Assembly: GCA_035628135.1 (NCBI GenBank)
Contig: DASPKM010000009.1
Coordinates: 62,001-126,000 of the forward strand
Direction: 5' to 3'
DNA: 64,000 nt
Origin: DASPKM01 sp035628135
GTDB lineage: Bacteria; Bacteroidota; Bacteroidia; Chitinophagales; Chitinophagaceae
The notes beneath the pieces were generated by a model. It saw only the letters and a list, made by a program, of their open reading frames with translations. It had not been told where the DNA came from and did not search any database. Shown here in pieces: positions 33,946 to 43,400 of this stretch (its first letter is position 1; each line of letters opens with the position of its first letter). The translations under genes and the position numbers were made by a program.

Positions 33946-35025
33946 TTTCATAAACTCTGCTAACAATCTATGAAAATGATGCGTGCCCTGCTCCCGCGTA
34001 ACAGAATACCTTCCGTGCCCATAAAACCTCGACCGGACGCCCTTCTGCACATTCTCTACGATCTCTTCGTCTTCCATTTCTACTTTATCCAGGCCAGCGC
34101 CCGCTCCGGTATTGCGCAGTTCCGGCTTCCACACGTATGACAGGAAACTCACCTTGGTTTGGGACGGAGAAACAGGCTTCACGAGATTAACAGACAATCC
34201 CCAGGGATAAAAATTGAACATCATGTTCGGGAATACCCAGAAATAATATGCAGCGACGCGCTTACCATGGTCGGGTGATTGCAGGGGAAGATCGAAGCAT
34301 TCCTCCCCTTCTTTTGCAATGCCGAGCTGCAGGTTCGAATACGCATATAGCTCAGTGGTATAATTGCCATAATCTATCACTGTGTTAAGTCCCGCGTGCA
34401 CGAACGGTATGTGAAACCCTTCCAGGTAATTCTCACAATACAATGCCCAGTTAGCCTGCACCAGGAAGGTTTTTGAAAGATTGGGCTCGAACACAAAATC
34501 ATGCAAGGGCATCCATCCCACACGGTCCATCATAGGCTGCAGGAATTCAGTGGCCGGCAATTGCGACCCGAGCGAAGTGAACAGCCAGTTGCCCCATTGG
34601 AACAAAGGCAGCTTGTGCAGGTCGTCGGCCGGCGATGGAAAATTTTCCACCTCGCGAAACTCGGGCATTGAATGGAACCTGCCATCCAGCTTGAATAGCC
34701 TCCCATGATACCTGCACCTTAAATTGGTAACCTGGCAGGGAGTATTGATCAATATATTGCCCCGGTGCGTACATACGTTGGACAAGCAATAAACATGGTC
34801 ATCCTTGTCGCGCGTAAGCAGCAATGGTTCGCTAATGTAATCTTCCAATAAAGTAAATGGATAACACTGGCCCGGCGTACTTATGACACCGTTATCGCCT
34901 ATGAATTGCCAGGAGGGCGAAAATATTCTTTCCTTCGAGTGTTCGAAGCAGGCAGGATCGGTATAAAAATCGGTAGACAGGGTTTTTGCCCTGGCTATTT
35001 CAGGATCGACAAAAAATCGGGACAT
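33943..35025 (-). CDS. Rieske non-heme iron oxygenase alpha subunit
   Basis: A 360-residue ring-hydroxylating-type oxygenase. The N-terminal Rieske [2Fe-2S] site is Cys85-x-His87 (CTHRG) and Cys104-xx-His107 (CRYHG). The catalytic domain has the bridging/ligand segment CENYLEGFHIPFVHAG, with two His iron ligands; an acidic ligand probably lies in EDEEIVENVQKG. The size and architecture resemble choline/glycine-betaine/carnitine monooxygenase-type enzymes as well as aromatic dioxygenases, so the substrate is uncertain. No reductase gene is adjacent. The APC permease follows, which fits an amino-acid-like or quaternary-amine substrate. The stop codon overlaps an octamer-repeat unit. Confidence 0.88.
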   Translation of the reverse strand: MSRFFVDPEIARAKTLSTDFYTDPACFEHSKERIFSPSWQFIGDNGVISTPGQCYPFTLLEDYISEPLLLTRDKDDHVYCLSNVCTHRGNILINTPCQVTNLRCRYHGRLFKLDGRFHSMPEFREVENFPSPADDLHKLPLFQWGNWLFTSLGSQLPATEFLQPMMDRVGWMPLHDFVFEPNLSKTFLVQANWALYCENYLEGFHIPFVHAGLNTVIDYGNYTTELYAYSNLQLGIAKEGEECFDLPLQSPDHGKRVAAYYFWVFPNMMFNFYPWGLSVNLVKPVSPSQTKVSFLSYVWKPELRNTGAGAGLDKVEMEDEEIVENVQKGVRSRFYGHGRYSVTREQGTHHFHRLLAEFMK

Positions 35026-35136
35026 ACAGCTCTTAGGGTTAATGAGCGAAGATAATCAGTTTAGTATTTGTGGGCGGAGCCGGGCTATTGTTATGTGGAA
35101 TGATTTTTTTATGCTAACCCCGCAAAGGCTCGACAA

Positions 35137-35790
35137 ATGAAACAATTTTGGAAGAATAATAGTCTCTCGCTGGTTTTTACTGTGCTGTTTTTGGTCACCC
35201 TCTGGGGTCAGGCCGTAACAGGCCATCACGAGCATAACCAGGAAATGCAGGAAGAGGGAGGCGAGCAGATCAGCTTCTCTCAATACCTTACATCAGGCCA
35301 TTTCTTACAGGCAACATTCGAGAATTGGGAGAGTGAATTCCTACAAATGGCATTGTTCGTAGTGCTTACCATTTTCCTTTACCAAAAAGGCTCTGCTGAA
35401 TCCAAGGACCCCGAGGGCGGGGAGCCTGTAGACAAAGAACCCAATCCCCGTAAGAAAGATGCTCCCTGGGCAGTACGGCAGGGCGGCCTGATATTGGCGG
35501 TATATAAACATTCCCTAAGCATTGTACTGTTTATTTTATTCATTCTTTCGTTTATTGTTCACTGGTATGGCAGCCTGAAAGATTATAATGAAGAAGAATT
35601 GCTAAAGGGGAAGCCGGCTGAAAGCGCCATGCAATACCTGGGCAATCCCCGTTTTTGGTTCGAGTCGTTCCAGAACTGGCAAAGCGAATTTTTATCGGTG
35701 CTGGCGATCGTTGTATTGACTGTTTTCCTGCGGCAAAAAGGATCCGCGCAATCCAAGCCGGTTGATGCAAAACACGACGAAACAGAATGA
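35137..35790 (+). CDS. Membrane protein with internal duplication (DUF6766-like)
   Basis: A 217-residue protein built from two homologous halves. Each half has a membrane segment starting SLS[LI]V, a His/Glu-rich extramembrane loop, the motif F[EQ]NW[EQ]SEFL, and a second membrane segment ending [LF]xxKGSA[EQ]SK. The halves are joined by a charged segment (about 90-115). This matches a family I know as DUF6766; the function is unknown. The gene opens the block of CheB-type genes and its end lies 5 bases from the end of the convergent cheB-like gene. Confidence 0.75.
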   Translation: MKQFWKNNSLSLVFTVLFLVTLWGQAVTGHHEHNQEMQEEGGEQISFSQYLTSGHFLQATFENWESEFLQMALFVVLTIFLYQKGSAESKDPEGGEPVDKEPNPRKKDAPWAVRQGGLILAVYKHSLSIVLFILFILSFIVHWYGSLKDYNEEELLKGKPAESAMQYLGNPRFWFESFQNWQSEFLSVLAIVVLTVFLRQKGSAQSKPVDAKHDETE

Positions 35791-35795
35791 GCATT

Positions 35796-36362
35796 TCAAT
35801 CCCGGTGGCTTTGCACATGATCAAGAATGATCCGGGGCATTTGGCTGGGCAATACTACGTAATCAACATTTCCGCTTTTGATAGCATGGGCAGGCATGGA
35901 AGCGTGTTCGCATGACTCGGGAAGCTGAGCTATTACCAGGCCTCCCGCATTTTTTACAAATTCCGCTCCCTTAACGCCATCGCTTCCCGCACCGGATAAT
36001 ATAACAGCAATGGAGCGGTCGCCGATATTCCATGCAACCGATTTCATGAAGGTGTCAATTGCGCGGTTAGGCCCTTCCTGCCGCTCGAGCAGGTGGAAAA
36101 CACCTTGCTCCAACACCATGTATTTGTCGGATGGAGGAAGGTAAACCTTGTTATTCTCTAAGAGCATTCCATCTTCCACTTCTATGATCTCCAATCTCGA
36201 GTGCTTATCGAGAATTTTTTTCAACACGCTTTTATAAGTGGGAGAGAGATGACGCACGACCACATATGTTACCTGGTCATTAGGAGTATGATCGAAAAAA
36301 ATTTTCAAGGGATCAAGGGCGCCCGCAGAACCTCCTATGGCGGTAATATATCGCTTCTTCAA
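35796..36362 (-). CDS. Stand-alone CheB-type methylesterase domain protein
   Basis: A 188-residue protein consisting only of the CheB catalytic domain. The catalytic pieces are visible: Ser in AIGGSAGAL, His in VVRHLSP, Asp in ILSGAGSDGVKG. CheB removes methyl groups from, or deamidates, glutamates on chemoreceptors, but no receiver domain and no receptor are present here, so the substrate is unknown. It is divergent from the next CheB-like gene (84 bases apart), so the two may share a control region. Confidence 0.88.
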   Translation of the reverse strand: MKKRYITAIGGSAGALDPLKIFFDHTPNDQVTYVVVRHLSPTYKSVLKKILDKHSRLEIIEVEDGMLLENNKVYLPPSDKYMVLEQGVFHLLERQEGPNRAIDTFMKSVAWNIGDRSIAVILSGAGSDGVKGAEFVKNAGGLVIAQLPESCEHASMPAHAIKSGNVDYVVLPSQMPRIILDHVQSHRD

Positions 36363-36445
36363 TGTATCCGCATTTTAAATAAAGATACAGCAGAGACTGA
36401 TACGCAAGGATTGTGGATGGCAGTTTATTTGCAGGATGATCAATA

Positions 36446-37468
36446 ATGGAATCTTACAATGAACCCCTGCAAGAACCGCGTTATATTATTGTTGTAGGGG
36501 CCTCCGCAGGCGGATTGAATGCACTGACCGAGCTGACCAGTCAGCTAAACCCGGACATTGACGCGGCCATATTCATCGTATTGCACCTCTCACGTACAGG
36601 CATAAGCGATTTTTTGGCACACCGCCTTCAGCAGTTTACATCTTTGCATTGCGTAATAGCGGCCGATGGCGGTTCAATCCATAAAGGCCATATTTATATC
36701 GCCCGTCCTAATTATCACCTGATAGTGAAGGATGGCAAAACAATTATCGGCCGCGGGCCCACAGAAAACCGCTGGCGCCCATCCATAGACGTATTGTTCA
36801 GGTCGGCAGCAGTACAATATGACGGCCGGGTGATCGGTATTATACTTACCGGCCTGATGGACGATGGAATGTCGGGCATGCAGGCCATACGGCGAAGCGG
36901 CGGAAAATGTATTGTGCAGGACCCAAACCAAGCGGAATATCCCGACATGCCGCTTGCCGTGCTCAACAGCATGGAGGTAGACCATTGTGCGCCGCTTCAA
37001 GAGATGGGCAAGCTCATCACAGATATAACGTCCAATAAAAATGTACAACAAACAGAGATTCCCCAGGACCTAAGGATCGAAGCGGAAATTTCACAGAGGG
37101 TTGCTATTGGCATCGACGTAGTATCCAACCTGGGCGAACAAAGCGTGTATACTTGCCCTGATTGCGGTGGAGGCTTGTGGAGGATCATGAACAACAGCAC
37201 AGACCGGTACCGTTGCTATACGGGTCACTTGTTTTCCGAACGCGACCTGGTGATAAAACAGGCAGATCAGATAGAAGGCACGTTTTGGGTAGCGCTGCGC
37301 ATGATGGAAGAGCGGCGGAACCTTTTGATAAAAATGGAAATGGATGCCCGTCAAAGAGGATTTAACCGTATTGCATTGGAGCACCATTCAAAACTGAAGG
37401 ACTTGGAAGAGCACATCACCAAGCTAAAGGACCTGTTATTCGCAGTTCAGACCAATGAGGATATGTGA
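36446..37468 (+). CDS. CheB-type methylesterase with C-terminal zinc-ribbon-like region
   Basis: A 340-residue protein. Residues 10-195 are a CheB catalytic domain: Ser in VGASAGGLNAL, His in IVLHLSRTG, Asp in ILTGLMDDGMSG. The C-terminal part has CPDCGG, then RCYTGH, about 20 residues later. This is a zinc-ribbon-like set of ligands (CxxC...CxxxH), followed by a helical tail (ALRMMEERRNLLIKMEMDARQR) that may be a coiled coil. CheB proteins with this tail are known from other soil bacteria, but the role of the tail is unclear. There is no receiver domain. It is convergent with the CheB-CheR-PAS gene, with 16 bases between stops. Confidence 0.85.
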   Translation: MESYNEPLQEPRYIIVVGASAGGLNALTELTSQLNPDIDAAIFIVLHLSRTGISDFLAHRLQQFTSLHCVIAADGGSIHKGHIYIARPNYHLIVKDGKTIIGRGPTENRWRPSIDVLFRSAAVQYDGRVIGIILTGLMDDGMSGMQAIRRSGGKCIVQDPNQAEYPDMPLAVLNSMEVDHCAPLQEMGKLITDITSNKNVQQTEIPQDLRIEAEISQRVAIGIDVVSNLGEQSVYTCPDCGGGLWRIMNNSTDRYRCYTGHLFSERDLVIKQADQIEGTFWVALRMMEERRNLLIKMEMDARQRGFNRIALEHHSKLKDLEEHITKLKDLLFAVQTNEDM

Positions 37469-37484
37469 ACGTTTTATGGTGCTG

Positions 37485-40409
37485 CTACGATTCGATGCAA
37501 ACCCCGCTATATCCCGTTAATTCTTTTCCATTAAATATGGGTTTGCCCAAATGCTCCACCATCCGATATTCGCCATTATACCTTCTTAAGCGGTACCGTA
37601 CCCTGAAGGGAGCTTTTGTACTAAAGCTGGTATCGTACACTTTTAGAAAGCTCTCAAGATCGTCTTTATGAATGCTTTCCGTCCAACCATATCCTTTTTC
37701 CTGTTCCAATCTCCTGCCGGTAAATTCCAGCCAGGCACTGTTTACGAAATTTACCAGCTTATCTTTTCCTGCCGCCCATATCAATACAGGCATATTGTCC
37801 GCAACCGAGTAAATCCAACTCTCGCGGTCGGGTATTTCGGCCTGGGCTTGCTTATATTCTGTTACGTCTTCAATAGTCAGCAACACTAATTGCTGGCGGT
37901 GGATTTTTTGCACGATCCTTCGTGCATTCAATACCATTATTTTCCTGCCGATGCTGGGAAATACATGGTCTACTTTAAATCCATGGAATTGTCCATTCGA
38001 AGGAATAACGTCCTCCAATAAAGAGCGCAATTGTGGTATATCCCACTGCCGGTTGCCCAGTTCATATACCAACGTTCCCTCCGTGTCTTCTTCCCTTACC
38101 TGGAAAATTTTATAAAAAGCCCTGTTGGCCGATCTCACGCGCAAACCGTGGTCAAGCACCAGCACGGCTTCACGGATGGTGGCAAATACAGCCTCTGCAT
38201 ATTCATACGCTTCTGCCAGTTGTTCGTTCCTTACCTGGAGCTCAGTGTTGATGGTCAGGAGCTCTTCATTGGTGGATTCCACTTCTTCCTTGGAGGTTTC
38301 CAGTTCTTCGTTGATGCTTTGGAGTTCCTCGTTGCTGGAAACAATTTCTTCATTGGCGGACTGTAGTTCTTCATTGCTGGCTTCCTGCTCTTCTATAATG
38401 GAGCGCATGTCGTCCTTTACTGCATTCAATTCATCCTGCAATTGCCTCACCAGTTTGTCCTTTGGAAAAGACCCCTTCAGGTCTGCGGCTGTAGTCTGAG
38501 CCACCTGCTGAAACACTACCAGGAACAATCGCTCTTCCAGATCTGACTTCAACGGCAGTACTTCAATGGACAAGTGCAGGGTGTCGCCGTTGTGTTTTAT
38601 TTCGAGGCCGCTTTTTGTAACAGGTTCAGATGCCTTATTAGCCTTGTGAATCGCGTTCCTTAGCTCAAAGGCCAGTCCTGGCTTGGCCATTTTCAGCAGG
38701 CTAAGGCTTGCCTTGCCAGGCGAAGGTTCCATGTATAAGCCGGTAGAGCCGCGAAATTGCTGTATTTCCAGGTCCTGGTTTACCACTACGCAGGCTGGAA
38801 CATATTTGGTAAGCAATATATTGTCCACCAATTTGTCAAGGTCGATCGCGTGAACAACGTCCTTCTGCGAAAATTTCCTCGGCGGCGTTTGTAAGTCAGC
38901 CCGCTCCGCTTCCGGCAAGCGATAGTTCATTTCGAACATGGCCTTGCCTGCGCCTTCTTTCTTGCGCGCATAGATCTTGTATTTTTTTTCGATCTGGGAA
39001 AACAATTGCGCGGACGCGCCGATGGTTTCGGATTTTCCCAGCATCAGGTATCCATCAGGATTAAGCGCGTAATGAAAGGTGGCCAGCACTTTTTTCTGCA
39101 GCATCGTATCGAGGTATATCATCAGGTTGCAGCAACTGATAAAATCCAGTCTTGAAAAAGGAGGGTCCTTAAAAATATTGTGCGGAGCAAACACGCAAAG
39201 GTCGCGTATGGTTTTTACGATGCGGTAGCCGCTGTCCACCTTGGTAAAAAAGCGTTGCAGGCGCCGGGGCGTTATGTCTCCCGTTTCACTGATGGCATAT
39301 ATTCCCAACCTTGCTTTTGCAATAGCCATCTCGCTCAGGTCTGTGGCAAATATTTGAATGGAAGTGTTGGCGGCGCGGTCGCCCAGCACTTCCATCAATA
39401 TAATGGCAAGCGAATAGGCTTCTTCACCCGTTGAGCAGGCAGGTACCCATATTCGTATCGGGTCATTCTGCGCCGCATTTTTAACCATGCGCGGGAACAA
39501 AGTTTTTTTCAGGTATTCCATGGCATCGGGATCCCTGAAAAAACTGGTGACATTAATAAGCAGGTCCTGGTATAGCCCGGATATTTCGCTGGTGTGCTGG
39601 CGCAGGTATTGAACATAATCTTTCAACGTCTCGAGCTTATGCAGCAGCATTCTCCGGACGATGCGCCTTTTGATGGTGTTCATTTTGTAATGCATAAAAT
39701 CAACACCAGTCGACTTCTTCAATAAATGTATGATGCTGAGGAGGTCTTCGTCCCTGTCTTCCGGCATGGCATCGGTATCATCCTTCATGGCCACCTGTAT
39801 CACATCTACCCGTTTGCTAAGGCGTTCCAGTTCGGCGGCAATCTCCTGCGGGTTTAAAATCATATCCACTACGCCCTCTGCTATTGCGCTTTTGGGCATA
39901 CCCTGGAACTTGGCTGATTCATCCTGAGCAAACGTGAGGCCGCCGGCATTTTTTATTGCCCGCAATCCGACTGTACCATCATTGGCCGAGCCTGATAAAA
40001 TAATACCGATGGCGCCGTCTTTCTGCCGCTCCGCCAGGTCGGTAAAAAATTTATCAACGGGCTTATGCGGCGATGGCTTGTCCTTGCGTGGGTTGAGCGT
40101 AAGAACTCCGTCGATGAGGGAAATATCTTTATTGGGAGGAATAATGTACAGGTAATTGGGCTCTATCGGCGAGAGGTGTTTTGCTTCCTGCACCGTCATG
40201 GCAGTGCTTCTCGACAGGATGACGGACAGCATGCTTTTATGGCTTGGGTCAAGATGTTGTATGTATACATACGCCATCCCTGTGTCGGCGGGCAGGTGTT
40301 TCAGTAATTCTGTAATTGCTTCCAGGCCGCCCGCAGAAGCGCCTATGGCTACTATAGGAAAATGTTTTGTCTTAGGTTTTGCTTTGTTCTCGGTGCTTTT
40401 TTTATTCAT
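37485..40409 (-). CDS. CheB-CheR-PAS fusion protein without kinase domain
   Basis: A signalling protein of about 974 residues. Order: CheB methylesterase at about 15-195 (AIGASAGGLEA, YIQHLDPSH, ILSGSANDGT); CheR methyltransferase at about 215-480 (DFMHYKMNTIKRRIVRRM, LINVTSFFRDP, WVPACSTGEEAYSLA, FATDLSEMAIAKAR, ISCCNLMIYLD); then a linker and a long coiled coil rich in Glu/Ser (EEQEASNEELQSANEEIVSS...). At least two PAS domains follow (ANRAFYKIFQV..., and INSAWLEF-like ...VNSAWLEFTGRRLEQ) to the C-terminus. Similar fusions usually continue into a histidine kinase. Here the frame ends after PAS, and the kinase is the separate gene upstream (62 bases away, same strand). The start is at MNKKST; an ATG four codons earlier is possible. 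Confidence 0.92.
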   Translation of the reverse strand: MNKKSTENKAKPKTKHFPIVAIGASAGGLEAITELLKHLPADTGMAYVYIQHLDPSHKSMLSVILSRSTAMTVQEAKHLSPIEPNYLYIIPPNKDISLIDGVLTLNPRKDKPSPHKPVDKFFTDLAERQKDGAIGIILSGSANDGTVGLRAIKNAGGLTFAQDESAKFQGMPKSAIAEGVVDMILNPQEIAAELERLSKRVDVIQVAMKDDTDAMPEDRDEDLLSIIHLLKKSTGVDFMHYKMNTIKRRIVRRMLLHKLETLKDYVQYLRQHTSEISGLYQDLLINVTSFFRDPDAMEYLKKTLFPRMVKNAAQNDPIRIWVPACSTGEEAYSLAIILMEVLGDRAANTSIQIFATDLSEMAIAKARLGIYAISETGDITPRRLQRFFTKVDSGYRIVKTIRDLCVFAPHNIFKDPPFSRLDFISCCNLMIYLDTMLQKKVLATFHYALNPDGYLMLGKSETIGASAQLFSQIEKKYKIYARKKEGAGKAMFEMNYRLPEAERADLQTPPRKFSQKDVVHAIDLDKLVDNILLTKYVPACVVVNQDLEIQQFRGSTGLYMEPSPGKASLSLLKMAKPGLAFELRNAIHKANKASEPVTKSGLEIKHNGDTLHLSIEVLPLKSDLEERLFLVVFQQVAQTTAADLKGSFPKDKLVRQLQDELNAVKDDMRSIIEEQEASNEELQSANEEIVSSNEELQSINEELETSKEEVESTNEELLTINTELQVRNEQLAEAYEYAEAVFATIREAVLVLDHGLRVRSANRAFYKIFQVREEDTEGTLVYELGNRQWDIPQLRSLLEDVIPSNGQFHGFKVDHVFPSIGRKIMVLNARRIVQKIHRQQLVLLTIEDVTEYKQAQAEIPDRESWIYSVADNMPVLIWAAGKDKLVNFVNSAWLEFTGRRLEQEKGYGWTESIHKDDLESFLKVYDTSFSTKAPFRVRYRLRRYNGEYRMVEHLGKPIFNGKELTGYSGVCIES

Positions 40410-40470
40410 ACACGCGGCCAAAATAGGCTCAATAGGTTATGACGGTAAATGTAGTAAAATTACTATAACT

Positions 40471-43400
40471 CTAAAGTTTATCTTGGGGCAGGTAACAATC
40501 GAACACAGCTCCGTTATCTGGTTCTCCCCTTGCTGTGATGAATCCACCATGATGATCGACGATCTTTTTACAAATGGCAAGGCCCATGCCTGTACCCGGA
40601 TAATCGTGCATGCCGTGGAGGCGCTGGAACATCTGGAATATTTTTTTTGAATATTGCTGGTCGAAACCTATTCCATTGTCGGTTACTGATATTTTTACAT
40701 ATTGTTTTGCAAGGTCGGCGAATGGGTGGTGCAACGTTTGTCCCGCGATCATTTCCGCGGTAATGCGGATCTGAGGCGCCACATCCTTACGGCGGTATTT
40801 TAATGCATTGCTTAGCAGGTTCTGGAACAATTGCAGCATGTGCGATTCATTGCCGGTGATCTCCGGCAGATTATCTGCTTCTATTATGGCATTGGTTTGC
40901 GCAATGGTTTCATGCAAATAAACCTTTACGTTTTCCAGCACCGCATTGAGGTGTACCGTCACAAATTTTTTTTCCGCCAGATTGATGTGCGAGAAATTGA
41001 GAATGTCATCTATCAGTACGTCCATGCGGCTTACGGCGGCTTGTATCCGTTTAAAACGGTCAATACCATCCGGCGAAAGGTTATCAGCTTCTTTCTGGCA
41101 AAGCCAGTCGCTGAATATCTGGATCTTTCGCAATGGCTCGCGCAGGTCGTGGCTGGCCACAAATGCAAACGAGCTCAGTTCCTCATTCACATCCGCCAAT
41201 TGTTTATTCTTGTCGTGCAGCGCTTCGTTCAATTGCCTGAGCTCCTCTTCCGCCCGAACGTGTTCGGCTATTTTCTGCGAGAGTTGCTGGCGCAGCAGCT
41301 CGTCTTCCGTAATATCCATCATGGAGCCTATCAGGTGTTTGCTGTTCCTGGCCCTGGCAGCGCGTGTCGATGCACGAACATATCGCACCGACTGGTCAAT
41401 CATTACACGGAATTCAAAATCCGGAAGTGCGCCGGCGGTTATTTCGTGCACGCGACCAATCTCATTTCTTACGCGGTCCCGGTCGTCCGGATGTATCAAC
41501 CCAATAAAGTTGTCGATGGTGGGTTCGAACGAGCGCGGATCCACACCAAAAAGGCGGTACAGGTTTTCGCCCCATACAACTTTACCGGTACCAATATCCC
41601 ATTGCCAGGCGCCGATGGTTTTGAATTTTTCTGCCTGCCTGTCCATTTGATATTGAAAGCGGATGGCTTCATCTTTTTTATGCAGTGCTTCTTCCAGCTG
41701 CTTTTGTTCGGTGATATCCTGCATGGTGCCGACTATGCGGGTTAATTTGCCGAATGCATCCCCTATTCCCCTGCCGCGTATCTGCAAGAATCGCAGGTCC
41801 CCATCCAGCGTAAATATTCTGCACTGCAGCGAGAACAGCCGCTGGTCTTTCTTTGCCTTTTGAATGGCCTGCTTCAACGTTAAGCGGTCATTCGGATGAA
41901 TGGTCTTAAGGTAAAACTCCAGCGTAGGCTCAAACGCCTGCGGGCCATAACCATAAATCCTGAATACCTGGTCAGACCAGAACATGGCGTTGCTGTTATT
42001 GTTCAGTTCCCAACTGCCTACGTGTGCTATTGCTTCGGCCTGCTTCAATAGTTCCTGCTGCTTGAGGATTTCTTCCTGGGCAAGTTTCTTTTCTGTAATG
42101 TCATGCATGATGCCGATTACGGTCACGCGCCTGCCTTCGTCGTTAGTTACGACCTGGTTCCGGGAATGAATGTATCTACCCTGATTGTTGACTTGTATGC
42201 GGAAATCAACATCAAATATTTCGCCCGGGGTTTTTTGCTGGCTATTGAAGATCTCATAGAAAGCCGGCAGGTCTTCGTCGGGAACACGTGCTTCGGCTTT
42301 GGCAATATCCATGTCTTCACCCAATGGGTAACCGAAGATGTGATAAGTCTGGTCGGACCATTTCATCTTTCCTGTAAGCAAGTCGGCCTCAAAGCTGCCC
42401 ATGAGCGCTATTTCCTGTGCGGTACGCAGGTGAGTTTCGCTGGTACGCAATCTATCCTCGGCAATGAACCTTTCGGTTAAATCGTGCATGACCCATAGCA
42501 GGCCTGTTATTTCCTTCAAGTCGTTTTTAAGCGGGATAAAATATGATTCCTGGTACCCTTCGAGCCCTGCCCTGTCGTTGGCGGGCACATGCACCGTTTC
42601 GCCTTCCAGCGCGCGCAGGCAGTATTGGTACAACGGATCCGTTTTGAAACGGGGAAATATTTCCAGGATATTCTTTCCTTCTACATTCTGCTTTGAAAGA
42701 CCGTAATATTTTTCGCATTGCTTATTCCATAATTGAAAATGCAGGTCACTATCCAACACCATGATCCTGTCTACGCTCGATTCCAATAATTTTTCTATGA
42801 ACTGCAACCGGGCGGAGAGCTGTTCCTGCAGTTGGTGCTGACTGGTGATGTCGTGCAGCACGTGCAATATGCCTGTTACTTCATTGTGCTCGTTACGGAG
42901 GGGTATCATGAACAGTTCCTGGTACCCTGGCGCTTCGGCGCCTGGCTGAGAAGGCACGTGTATGGTTTCACCTGCAAGGGCCCTCTTAAAGCGGTCCAGT
43001 ACGGTAGGGGTTTTTATGCGCGGGAAAACGTCGAAGATATTTTCTCCAAGCACCCCTTCTTTAGATTTATTGTATATGCGCTCGCAGCTTTTGTTCCAGG
43101 CGATGATATTGTTGGCTGCATCCGTTACCACCACCCTGTCTACCATTGCATCGCTAAGCATTTCGGCATACCGGGCTTTTTCCTGCAGTTGCTGGCGCAT
43201 TAATATTTCCTCGGTAATGTCCTGTGTAATACCGATAATAATTGTATGCCCTTCGGGCGAAGTTATGCGCTGGTTGCGCGAACGCAGGTAGCGCAGCTCT
43301 CCATCGGCGCGTGTAATCCTGTATTCCAGCGTCACCGGGTCCAGGTCCTTGCGGATCTTTTCCGGCATATTCTTCATCCACTTCCGGTCTTCCGGGTGTA

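Noticed and set aside
40831..41745. 304-codon frame antisense to the nine-PAS kinase
   Set aside because: It covers the PAS/HisKA/HATPase coding region and shows no independent domain.
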